A stretch of DNA of 64,000 nt from CAVQGZ01 sp963714455 (GTDB lineage Bacteria > Actinomycetota > Actinomycetes > Jiangellales > Jiangellaceae), in the NCBI GenBank assembly GCA_963714455.1, contig CAVQON010000003.1:57067-121066 (forward strand). Direction: 5' to 3'. The first letter of the stretch is position 1, and each line of letters begins with the position of its first letter. Both the position numbers and the translations under genes were made by a program. The notes beneath the pieces were generated by a model. The model saw only the letters and a program-made list of their open reading frames with translations. It ran no database searches and had not been told where the DNA came from. Positions 34,616 through 42,476 of this stretch are shown piece by piece.

Positions 34616-34755
34616 GTGCCGGACCGACTCGATCGCAACAAGCGCACTGCGCAGGCGTTCTACGACCTGATGTTCAACCGGTCCCGCCCGGCCGAGCACT
34701 GGGACGTTCTGCAGCCCCTGCCGGGGTCGTCGGCCAACGAGAACGGGATGTTCTT
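34616..34755 (+). pseudogene. SnoaL-like protein reduced to its two ends
   Basis: GTG 34616 opens RLDRNKRTAQAFYDLMFNRS-RPAE, which matches the N-terminus of SnoaL-like (NTF2-fold) proteins, and continues without a stop into HWDVLQPLPGSSANENGMF, which matches their C-terminus. About 80-90 middle residues are missing. The joining point has GAG shared by both sides (RPAE | VEHWD type). After Phe the normal stop seems lost and the frame runs on antisense to the helicase gene. Confidence 0.7.
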
Positions 34756-34771
34756 ATGCGGCAGGGCCTTC

Positions 34772-36940
34772 TCAGAGTGGGGCCGGCTCGCTGAGGGCAT
34801 CGGTGAGCAGTGCCACGAGGGCCTCGGTCTGCACGTCGATCGCGGCAGAGGAGTCGTCCGACGACCCGTCCAGGGCACGCGCGGCCAGCCCGGCCTTGCT
34901 GTCGATGAGCTCGGCGACCTTGGCGTCGATCGTCTGCGCGGCGATGATGCGCCAGGCGGTGACCGGCTGCTCCTGACCGATGCGGTGGATGCGGTCGATG
35001 GCCTGGGTCTGCTCGGCGTCGGTCCACGAGAGCTCGGCCAGCACGAGGTCGGAGGCCACCTGAAGGTTCAGCCCCACGCCGGCGGCGGTGAGCGAGCACA
35101 CCGCCACGGCGACGTCCGGGTCGGTCACGAACGCGTCGATGTTCTTCTGCCGGGTCTTCGCCGTCTGGTCGCCACGGATCGAGCAGTACGCGAGGCCGCG
35201 CTGGGCGAAGACCTGCTCCGCGGCGTCCATGACGTCGATGTGCTTGGCGAAGAACACGACCTTGCCGACGCTTCGGGCCAGCTGGGCGGTGTAGTCGGCG
35301 GCGAGCCCGGACTTCGCCTGCCCGATGCGTCGCATCATGGCGAACACGTTCTCGCCCGACTCGGCCTTGTCGGCGTTCTGCCGCTCGCGGGTGGCCACCT
35401 GGCGCACCAGCTCGTGGTCGATGCCCTCGACGGACGCCCCCCCGGAACGATGCTCCAGCGCCGCGTGGTAGCGGGCGACGAGCCGACGGGCCAGCTCGCG
35501 CTCGGCGCGACGGATGGAGCGACCGGCCTCGTCGTCGAGCTCGACCGGCAGGTCGGCCACGCGTCGCGCCGGGATGTCGGCTGCCACGTCGACCTTGCGC
35601 CGTCGAACGATCCCCTGATCGATCACGCTGGTGCGGGCGGCGGGGTAGAAGCCGCGCTCGCCGGGGACGAGCCCGGTGTCGGCAAGGGCGGCCATCAGGT
35701 CGCCGATCGGCTTGGTCTCGTCGATCCACCCGAGAAACTCCCAGATGGCCAAGAAGTCTTCGATGTCGTTGATCAGCGGGGTGCCGGTCAACGCCATGAG
35801 CAGTGGCCGTGCCGTCCAGGCACGGATCCGCCGCGAGATCTCCAGCACGTGCTGGGAACGCTGCGACGACTTGTTCTTGATGAAGTGCGCCTCGTCGACG
35901 ACCATGCCGCGAAAGCCCAGGTTGCCCATCCAGCCGATGTGCCGGTCGAGCACCTCGTAGTTGACGACCACGATGTCGGCGAAGCCGTCCACGGTCTCCC
36001 CGTCGCCGTGCACGACGGTGGTCGAGCGCTGGGGCGTCCAGATCCCGGCTTCCCTGGCCCAGTTCGTCTTGACGACGTTCGGGACGACGGCCAGCAGCGG
36101 GTAGGCGTTGGCCGCCTGGGCAGCCAGCAGTGCCTGGGCGGTCTTGCCGAGACCCGGCTCGTCGGCGAGCAAGAAGGTGCGGTGCCCCGCTGCCGCCGCC
36201 GCAACGACCTGCGCCTGGTGCGGCATGAGGGTCAGCCCCCCGGCCACCTGCATCAGCGGCGGATCGGGCAGGGGCATGCACGAGGTCGCGCCGTTGCCGG
36301 CCTCCTCGAACGAGCGCAGCAGCGGGACGAGCAGCTCCCAGCCCGTCAACCGGTTCGGGCCCACGCGACGCTGCGGCACCGCCGCCAGGTCGGGGGCGAG
36401 AAACGGGTTGGCGAGCTGGCGGGAGACCACCGACTGGGGCACGACGCGACGCTTGGCCTGCTCGGCCGCCTGGTCCGGGGAGGGGCCGAGGTCGTCGGCA
36501 GGCACCTCCATGCCGGCCGCCACCAGCAGGTCGCGCTTGAGCGTCCTGGCCGAGTCGGTGAGCGCGGCGTCCGCACTGATCAGCGCAAGCAGCGAGGTGT
36601 CGAGGGCGGCTGTCTTCGCCAGGATGGTGGCCACCCCGTCGAGGCGCTTGAGCTGCTCGGCCGTGTAGGCGTCCGAGCTCGTCTCGTCGGCCTTGACGCG
36701 GGCCTGCTCCTCCCGCACGAGCAGGGCGACCACCTGAAACTTCGTCCGCACCGATGGCCCGACCAGCCCTCGTCGGACGTCGCCCTCCACCTCGCGCACG
36801 ACACGGGCGAGCACGGGGATGATGCCCTCGTTGTCGCGAGGTTCGCGGCGTTGCTGGTTGCGCGCGGCAGCAGGGCGCGTTCGCTGCCGCTGGCTTCGTC
36901 GAGCCAATGCACCTCCCTGGGCGTTGCACGCAGGGGCCAC
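34772..36940 (-). CDS. SNF2-family DNA/RNA helicase
   Basis: A 722-residue SNF2 ATPase. N-terminal region about 1-200 with a basic start and 'VREVEGDVRRG', then helicase motifs: LLADEPGLGKTAQALLA (Walker A, about 262), DEAH in VVDEAHFIKN (about 346), ALTGTPLIND, and C-terminal SLTAAGVGLNLQ and DRIHRIGQ. Such proteins remodel DNA-protein complexes in repair or defence; the exact role is unknown. ATG 36940 begins a basic, low-complexity segment, so the true start could be slightly later. Confidence 0.88.
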   Translation of the reverse strand: MAPACNAQGGALARRSQRQRTRPAAARNQQRREPRDNEGIIPVLARVVREVEGDVRRGLVGPSVRTKFQVVALLVREEQARVKADETSSDAYTAEQLKRLDGVATILAKTAALDTSLLALISADAALTDSARTLKRDLLVAAGMEVPADDLGPSPDQAAEQAKRRVVPQSVVSRQLANPFLAPDLAAVPQRRVGPNRLTGWELLVPLLRSFEEAGNGATSCMPLPDPPLMQVAGGLTLMPHQAQVVAAAAAGHRTFLLADEPGLGKTAQALLAAQAANAYPLLAVVPNVVKTNWAREAGIWTPQRSTTVVHGDGETVDGFADIVVVNYEVLDRHIGWMGNLGFRGMVVDEAHFIKNKSSQRSQHVLEISRRIRAWTARPLLMALTGTPLINDIEDFLAIWEFLGWIDETKPIGDLMAALADTGLVPGERGFYPAARTSVIDQGIVRRRKVDVAADIPARRVADLPVELDDEAGRSIRRAERELARRLVARYHAALEHRSGGASVEGIDHELVRQVATRERQNADKAESGENVFAMMRRIGQAKSGLAADYTAQLARSVGKVVFFAKHIDVMDAAEQVFAQRGLAYCSIRGDQTAKTRQKNIDAFVTDPDVAVAVCSLTAAGVGLNLQVASDLVLAELSWTDAEQTQAIDRIHRIGQEQPVTAWRIIAAQTIDAKVAELIDSKAGLAARALDGSSDDSSAAIDVQTEALVALLTDALSEPAPL

Positions 36941-37092
36941 GGACGGCCACGCGATCGACGGCCCTCGAGAGCGTCGGCCATCGACCAGAGCTCAAGCCCC
37001 ACGACCGACTGTCGAGGCAACCGACGGCTGCCGAGCAGTCGGGTGAAGACGTCGCCCAACCCTGCTGCAGGTGGTGACACTGTAGCGCCCGG

Positions 37093-38040
37093 TCAGCGCG
37101 CCAGCGTGCCGCCCAGCACCGCGGCGGCGTACTCGCGTGCGGCGAGGGCGACCGGACGCCGTCTGGCGGCCACCATCGAGTTCGTACCCATCACCGCGCG
37201 CATCCGCTTGTCCGGGTGCACGACCACGACGCGGGTTCCTGACCGGCGCACCGCAGCGAGCTCCCGCTCGAGCTGGGCCCGTGCCGGGACGCGCGTCAGG
37301 TTGCCTGCGTCGCTTGCCACCCAGTCGGTGGTGCTCATCGGTGCTGAGACCACCACCACGTCGAGCCCGAGGCGGGCCACGAGGTCGGCGTTGAGCATCG
37401 AGTAGGCGGCCCCGTCCACGAACGACTGCGACCCGATCACGATCGGCTCGAAGTAGCCGGGCACCGCGCACGACGCCGAGACGGCGTCGGCGATCGTCGC
37501 CTCGTGGTCGCGTCCGAACACCACCCGGGCGCCGTCGGTGAGCCCCACCGCGCAGATCCAGAGGGGTTCGTCCGGCCAGCGCTGGAACAGCGCGGCGAGC
37601 GAGGCGCCCATCGAGGCGATGTGGCGACGACCGGGGGGCAGCAGCCCGGCGGCGACGACCCCCGGCCGGTAGGCCCACGGCCGGCGCGCCATCGCCCGCA
37701 CGAGGGCCGGCGACGCAGGCCCACGCGCTCGGTCGGTCTGGACGGGCGGGTCGACCAGCGGGGGCATGCCACCGAGGATCGCGGCGCCCTCCGCCGACAT
37801 CGGGAGACCTGCGACGCGGGGCACGTAGTCACGGGGCGGAAACCCCGATCGCATGAGCGCGGCCGCCGTCGAGCCCGCGGACGTGCCAACGATGACCTCG
37901 GACTCGCGGGCGTCCCATCCGACGTTGTCGGCGAGGGCAGTCAGGACGCCGGCGTGAAAGGCCGTCCCCGTCAGCCCACCGGCGCCGAGCACCAGCCCGA
38001 CCCGACGCACGTCAGCACTCGTCCTCGGGCACGCCGCCAC
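37093..38040 (-). CDS. patatin-like phospholipase
   Basis: A 315-residue patatin fold hydrolase. The oxyanion loop is GAGGLTGTAFHAGV, the nucleophile elbow GTSAGST and the catalytic Asp FVDGAAYS, so the Ser/Asp dyad is complete. It hydrolyses lipid acyl esters. GTG 38040 gives a short Cys-containing lead; GTG 38010 (VRRVGLVLG) is a plausible alternative start. Divergent from the broken SDR gene. Confidence 0.87.
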   Translation of the reverse strand: MAACPRTSADVRRVGLVLGAGGLTGTAFHAGVLTALADNVGWDARESEVIVGTSAGSTAAALMRSGFPPRDYVPRVAGLPMSAEGAAILGGMPPLVDPPVQTDRARGPASPALVRAMARRPWAYRPGVVAAGLLPPGRRHIASMGASLAALFQRWPDEPLWICAVGLTDGARVVFGRDHEATIADAVSASCAVPGYFEPIVIGSQSFVDGAAYSMLNADLVARLGLDVVVVSAPMSTTDWVASDAGNLTRVPARAQLERELAAVRRSGTRVVVVHPDKRMRAVMGTNSMVAARRRPVALAAREYAAAVLGGTLAR

Positions 38041-38113
38041 CGTAGCGCCGGGGCAGCCTGGCTATCGTCGTGGAGTCCAGGGCGTGGCAGCGAGCAGTCG
38101 AAGGAGCACGACA

Positions 38114-38802
38114 GTGCAGGTTCGGGGCAAGGTCTGGGTCGTCACCGGTGCAGGCAGCGGTATGGGACGCGAGCTGGTGCTGCTGCGCTCGTGGACGACG
38201 TGCTGGCCGCTCACGGGGTGGTGGACGGGTTGATCAACAACGCCGGCATCATCCAGCCGTTCGTCCCGGTCGCCGAGCTCTCCGACGAGGCGCTCCATCG
38301 CGTGCTCGACGTGAATCTCGGCGGGACCATCACCATGACGCGCGCGTTCTTGCCGGTCCTGATGGCTCGGCCGCAGGCCCACCTGGCCAACGTGTCGAGC
38401 ATGGGCGGGTTCTTCCCGTTCCCCGGGCAGACGATGTACGGGGCGAGCAAGGCCGCGGTGAAGCTGTTCACCGAGGGCCTGTACGCGGAGATGATCGGCA
38501 GCCCGTTGCACGTCTCGGTGATCATGCCGGGAGCCGTCGCCACCAGCATCAGCGAGAACTCGGGAGTGGGCACCCCGGGCGGGGAGGCCGCGCAGAGCTC
38601 GCGTATCCCGCAGACCCAGCCCGACGTCGCGGCGCGCATCATGATCGAGGGCATCGAGAAGAACAAGCTGCACATCTATGTCGGCAACGATGCTCGGCTC
38701 ATGAGTGTGGCGATCAAGCTGGCGCCCCGACGTGCCATCCACGTCGTGCAGAAGCAGATGTCGAAGATGCTCGCGCTGAGCGAGCCGGCCGCGCGACCAT
38801 AG
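38114..38802 (+). pseudogene. SDR dehydrogenase with an internal deletion and frameshift
   Basis: GTG 38114, seven bases after AAGGAG, opens VQVRGKVWVVTGAGSGMGRE, a normal SDR N-terminus with the cofactor loop. After about 38185 the sense frame is lost and a second frame continues with LVDDVLAAHGVVDGLINNAG, catalytic YGASKAA and a full C-terminus to TAG 38800. The cofactor loop and NNAG are about 25 residues apart instead of about 70, so roughly 45 residues (about 135 bases) are missing and the frame is shifted. The product would not be functional as drawn. Confidence 0.75.
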
Positions 38803-38948
38803 TCGCGTCACGGCGACCGACGCCGGTCTCGCTGCGAGCCGAGAGCTCGCCATGCGGCAGAAGTGCGTCGGGACTCTTGCCGGTGGTGGTACACATCCCT
38901 CCCACGGGCGGCCGCAGGCGCACCGGTCGCGCTCGACAAGGGGAGACC

Positions 38949-40439
38949 ATGACAGTTCCGATCCCACCTGCTGACCTGACCTGGTTGCACATGGACCGGC
39001 CCAACAACCTGATGTACATGCACGGCGTGCTCTGGCTCACCGAGAGCCCGGACTGGGACGCTGTGGAGCAGGTCATGCAGGAGCGCATCGTCGAACGCTT
39101 CCCCGTCTTCCGGCGTCGCGCGGCCGAGGTCGACGGCACCTGGGTGTGGGAAGACGTCCCGGGCTTCTCGTTCACCGACCAGCGCCGCCGGGTGACACTG
39201 TCCGGAAGCGGCGGCGTCGACGAGGCCCAGCAGTACATCTCGTCCCGGTTCAGCGACCAGCTCGACCCGGACAAGCCCTTGTGGGAGGTGGACTTCATCG
39301 ACGGGGCACCGGCGGTTGACGGCACCGGCACGGGCGCGATGGTGCTGGCTCGATTCCACCACGGGATGGCCGACGGCGTGCGCCTGGTGCAGGTCCTGCT
39401 GAGCCTGCTGGACCCGTTGACCGAGGACGCGGTCCCGTCCGCCGTTGGTCGGCACCGCAAGCGTCGTGGCCCGGCGGGCAATGCCGTCCGCGCGGTGCGG
39501 CAGGTGGCCGGTGGATCGGCTGACCTCGTCGCCGGCATGGGATCAACACTGACCCGTGCACCCGGCTGGGTCACCAAGGCCAAGCCGCGCGTCGTGGTGG
39601 ACGGCGTCGAGCGGCTCCGACAGCCGCAGAGGGTCGTCGATGCCGTGACCGGCGTGGCGTCGGAGGACAACAAGCTGGCCAACACGTGGCGGTCGGTCGG
39701 ACGACTCACGCTGTCCCGCGGATCGGTCGAGACCGTCTGGAGCGGAACGGTCGGCGTGGAGAAGACGGTGTCGTGGATCTCTGGCATCCCCTTGGACACG
39801 ATCCGCGACATCGGACGTGCGCACCACGTCACGATCAACGACGTGCTGCTCGCGGCCGTGTCGCTGGGTGTCACCGACTACCTCGCGTCCAAGGGCGAGA
39901 CGGAGGTCGACCAGCTCTCGTGGCTCATCCCGGTCTCGCTCAAGCCGATCGACGCCAACTTGCCCGAGGAGCTCGGCAACCACTTCGCCCTGGTGATGCT
40001 CCCCATGCCGCTGGGCATCTCCGACCCTGCCCTGCTGCTACGCGAGCTTCGCACGCGCATGAACCGGATCAAGAACAGTGCCGAGCCGGTGCTGGTGTAC
40101 GGCGTCCAGCGGATCATTGCCGAGACCCCGTCGGCCGTCTCGGTCCGCCTCACCAACCTCGTTGCCAACAAGGCGGTTGGGCTGCTCACGAACGTCCCCG
40201 GGCCACGGGCGCCGATGGCGCTGGCCGGCACCGAGGTCGCCAGCATCCTGGGCTGGGTGCCGACGTCAGGCGACCAGCCCCTGGGGCTGTGCATCTTCAG
40301 CTACAACGGCACCGTCAGCATCGGCATTGCCACGGACGCCGGCCTGATCGCAGATCCCGGGCTCATGGCCGAGAAGATCGAAGCGGCCATCCACCGACTC
40401 GCTGCTGATCGCGCGTCCGTCAAGGTCGGCGCCGGCTGA
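38949..40439 (+). CDS. wax ester synthase/diacylglycerol acyltransferase (WS/DGAT)
   Basis: A 496-residue acyltransferase that esterifies fatty alcohols or diacylglycerol with acyl-CoA, making storage wax esters or triacylglycerol. Catalytic HHxxxDG is FHHGMADG (His137, His138, Asp142, Gly143); DKPLWEVDFI and TINDVLLAAVSLGV are further family motifs. ATG 38949 has AAGGGGAG nearby. Storage lipid made this way is typical of actinobacteria. It follows the broken SDR gene by 146 bases, with no obvious promoter seen. Confidence 0.9.
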   Translation: MTVPIPPADLTWLHMDRPNNLMYMHGVLWLTESPDWDAVEQVMQERIVERFPVFRRRAAEVDGTWVWEDVPGFSFTDQRRRVTLSGSGGVDEAQQYISSRFSDQLDPDKPLWEVDFIDGAPAVDGTGTGAMVLARFHHGMADGVRLVQVLLSLLDPLTEDAVPSAVGRHRKRRGPAGNAVRAVRQVAGGSADLVAGMGSTLTRAPGWVTKAKPRVVVDGVERLRQPQRVVDAVTGVASEDNKLANTWRSVGRLTLSRGSVETVWSGTVGVEKTVSWISGIPLDTIRDIGRAHHVTINDVLLAAVSLGVTDYLASKGETEVDQLSWLIPVSLKPIDANLPEELGNHFALVMLPMPLGISDPALLLRELRTRMNRIKNSAEPVLVYGVQRIIAETPSAVSVRLTNLVANKAVGLLTNVPGPRAPMALAGTEVASILGWVPTSGDQPLGLCIFSYNGTVSIGIATDAGLIADPGLMAEKIEAAIHRLAADRASVKVGAG

Positions 40440-40520
40440 TCGCCTGACCAGGGCGCCCAGCGCAGCCGTCGGCGTGGGCGTCGAGTCGCCGTGGCGATCC
40501 CGAGCAGGGACGATCGAGCC

Positions 40521-41615
40521 ATGACTCGGCGCACGGTGTTGGGGCTGAGCCTTGCGCTGGCGGTGGTCGCCTCGGGATGCACCGATACCTCCACCGACGG
40601 TGCGTCGCCGACCGACTCGTCCCCACGAGCGGCCCTGCCTGCACTGGTGAGCCCGGATGCCGCTCCGGCCGCGACGCCGTCGCCCTCACCGGGCAACGCT
40701 TCCGCGCCGTCGCCGTCGCCGTCGCCGTCGCGGTCGCCTGCGCCCACGCCCCATCCGGTGTCGCTGCCCGCCCTGATGCAGCGCGACTTCGACGGGCGCG
40801 CACTGCGCGTGGGAGAGGTGCTCGCCAGGAACGAGGCGTACACGAAGTCGGTAGTGACGTATCGAAGCGGCGACCTGCGCATCTCCGGGGTGCTCTACGT
40901 GCCGAGCGGGGCCGGACCCTTCCCGGCATTGGTGCTCAACCACGGCTACATCGACCCCGACATCTACGTCACCGGCCAAGGCTTGCAGATCGAGCAGGAC
41001 TACCTGGCCCGGTCGGGCTTCGTCGTGCTGCACACCGACTACCGCAACCATGCGGGATCAGACTCTGACCCAGCGAACGACAAGCGGCTGCGACTCGGCT
41101 ACACCGACGACACCATCAACGCCGTGCTGGCCCTGCGCGACTCGGGCCTGCCGGCTGTCGACCCTGATCGGATCGGCATGCTGGGCCGGTCGATGGGCGG
41201 GGGAGTCACCATGAACGCGCTGGTCGTGGCGCCCGGGCTGGTGGATGCGGCGGTCATCTACGCGTCCGTCAGCTCGGCCACGGTCGACAACCACAACAAG
41301 TGGACGGTCGGGGAGCGACCTGAGCTCGCCGCGCGCATCGAGCGCCGCTTCGGCTCGCCGGAGCAGGCGCCGGAGTTCTGGGCGGCGGTGTCGCCGCGCG
41401 CCTACTTCGACCGGATCACCGAGCCCGTCCTGGTGCACCACGGCACGGCGGACGAGACGTGCCCGATCGGGTGGGCCGACGAGACGGTCGCGGCCATGGA
41501 GCGCCAAGGCGTGGACGTGACCTACGCCCGGTACCCGGGCGAGGGGCATGCCTTCTCCGCGGCGTGGGCCGACTCGATGGCGACGACCGTCGAGTTCTTC
41601 CGCAAGCACCTCTGA
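40521..41615 (+). CDS. lipoprotein alpha/beta hydrolase, prolyl-oligopeptidase-like
   Basis: A 364-residue lipoprotein: signal peptide with lipobox ASGC (Cys20), a Ser/Pro linker to about residue 80, then an alpha/beta hydrolase. The nucleophile is in GMLGRSMGGG and the late His in GEGHAFSAAW; the oxyanion region is LVLNHGY. It resembles dienelactone-hydrolase/prolyl-oligopeptidase-type (S9) secreted hydrolases. Anchored outside the membrane. ATG 40521 has no strong ribosome-binding site (CGAGCC upstream). Confidence 0.83.
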   Translation: MTRRTVLGLSLALAVVASGCTDTSTDGASPTDSSPRAALPALVSPDAAPAATPSPSPGNASAPSPSPSPSRSPAPTPHPVSLPALMQRDFDGRALRVGEVLARNEAYTKSVVTYRSGDLRISGVLYVPSGAGPFPALVLNHGYIDPDIYVTGQGLQIEQDYLARSGFVVLHTDYRNHAGSDSDPANDKRLRLGYTDDTINAVLALRDSGLPAVDPDRIGMLGRSMGGGVTMNALVVAPGLVDAAVIYASVSSATVDNHNKWTVGERPELAARIERRFGSPEQAPEFWAAVSPRAYFDRITEPVLVHHGTADETCPIGWADETVAAMERQGVDVTYARYPGEGHAFSAAWADSMATTVEFFRKHL

Positions 41616-41670
41616 GGCCGCGTCGCTCTGGGTTCAAGGCGGCATCTGAGTCGCCCTGGCTACCCGAGCT

Positions 41671-41790
41671 GCACCGTGAGGACGTCCCGCGCTACCTGTG
41701 GCGCACCGTGATCATGCGTAGGCCACACGAACTGCACCGTGATCATGCGTACGGCGCACGAACCGCACCCTGATCACGCGTGCGCCGCCT
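41671..41790 (+). repeat. tandem 31-base intergenic repeats
   Basis: Units beginning GCACCGTGATCATGCGTA start at 41703 and 41734, exactly 31 bases apart and nearly identical. A diverged copy follows at 41765 (GCACCCTGATCACGCGTG) and another, weaker one precedes at 41671 (GCACCGTGAGGACG). Each unit contains the palindromic TGATCA core. There is no gene in 41616-41837. I see no CRISPR features (units abut, no spacers). Possibly a dispersed intergenic repeat family. Confidence 0.65.
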
Positions 41791-41837
41791 TCAGGGTGCA
41801 GCCTGAGCTGGTCGGGGCGCGGCTACGTTGGGTGGCC

Positions 41838-42380
41838 ATGGTGACGAGGTACGTGGCGCTGCTGCGAGGCATCAACGTCGGCGGCCGCAACAAGGTGCTG
41901 ATGTCTGACCTTCGCGCAGCATTCGAGAGCGCCGGCTTCGAGTCGGTGTCGACCTACATCCAGTCGGGCAACGTGCTGCTCACCACCGATGTCGCGCAGG
42001 ACGGCCTGGAGAGCGAGATCGAAGTGATGCTCGAGCTGCGCTTCGGTCTGCCACTGGTCGTGGTCGTACGTAGCCACGAGCAGATCCGCGCGGTCGTTCA
42101 GGACGCTCCGGACGGCTTCGGAACCGAACCCGACACGTACTACTCCGACACGATCTTTCTCAAGGCACCGCTGATGACCGAGCAGGTGATGGACGTCGTC
42201 CGGCTGCGTGACGGTGTGGACGCGGTATGGGCAGGTGACGGGGTCGTCTACTTCCGGCGCCTCGGGGCCAGGCGCACCGAGAGCCGCATGAGCGCCATCG
42301 TCGGGAGGCCGGAGTACAAGCAGATGACGATCCGCTCCTGGTCGACGACCACGAGGCTGCTCGCTCTGCTCGACGCGTGA
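41838..42380 (+). CDS. DUF1697 family protein
   Basis: A 180-residue protein with the DUF1697 hallmarks YVALLRGINVGGRNKVLMSD near the N-terminus, STYIQSGNVLL, and IVGRPEYKQMTIRSW near the C-terminus. Biochemical function unknown. ATG 41838 lies eight bases after a TACGTT box (41824-41829), so the mRNA is probably leaderless. Confidence 0.9.
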   Translation: MVTRYVALLRGINVGGRNKVLMSDLRAAFESAGFESVSTYIQSGNVLLTTDVAQDGLESEIEVMLELRFGLPLVVVVRSHEQIRAVVQDAPDGFGTEPDTYYSDTIFLKAPLMTEQVMDVVRLRDGVDAVWAGDGVVYFRRLGARRTESRMSAIVGRPEYKQMTIRSWSTTTRLLALLDA

Positions 42381-42441
42381 CCGACACGGCGGCCCCAGAC
42401 CTGTCGGCGGCGTGTTCGCCGGCGAGGTACGCAGTTGACCG

Positions 42442-42470
42442 TTGACAGGGTGCCCGGGGGGGTCCATCGT
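42442..42470 (+). promoter_or_regulatory. promoter of the M6/ATP-grasp operon
   Basis: TTGACA (42442-42447), a perfect consensus -35, lies 17 bases before CATCGT (42465-42470), a -10 match at A2 and T6. The -10 ends six bases before ATG 42477, so the transcript would start at or near that ATG and be leaderless. It supports ATG 42477 over the upstream GTG 42435, which lies within this promoter. Confidence 0.55.
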
Positions 42471-42476
42471 CGTCGC

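Noticed and set aside
34616..37405. 929-codon plus-strand frame from the SnoaL remnant across the helicase gene
   Set aside because: Only the first 46 codons resemble a protein family; the rest is antisense to the SNF2 helicase.
41671..41790. CRISPR-like repeats
   Set aside because: Units abut without spacers, diverge at the edges, and no cas gene is present.
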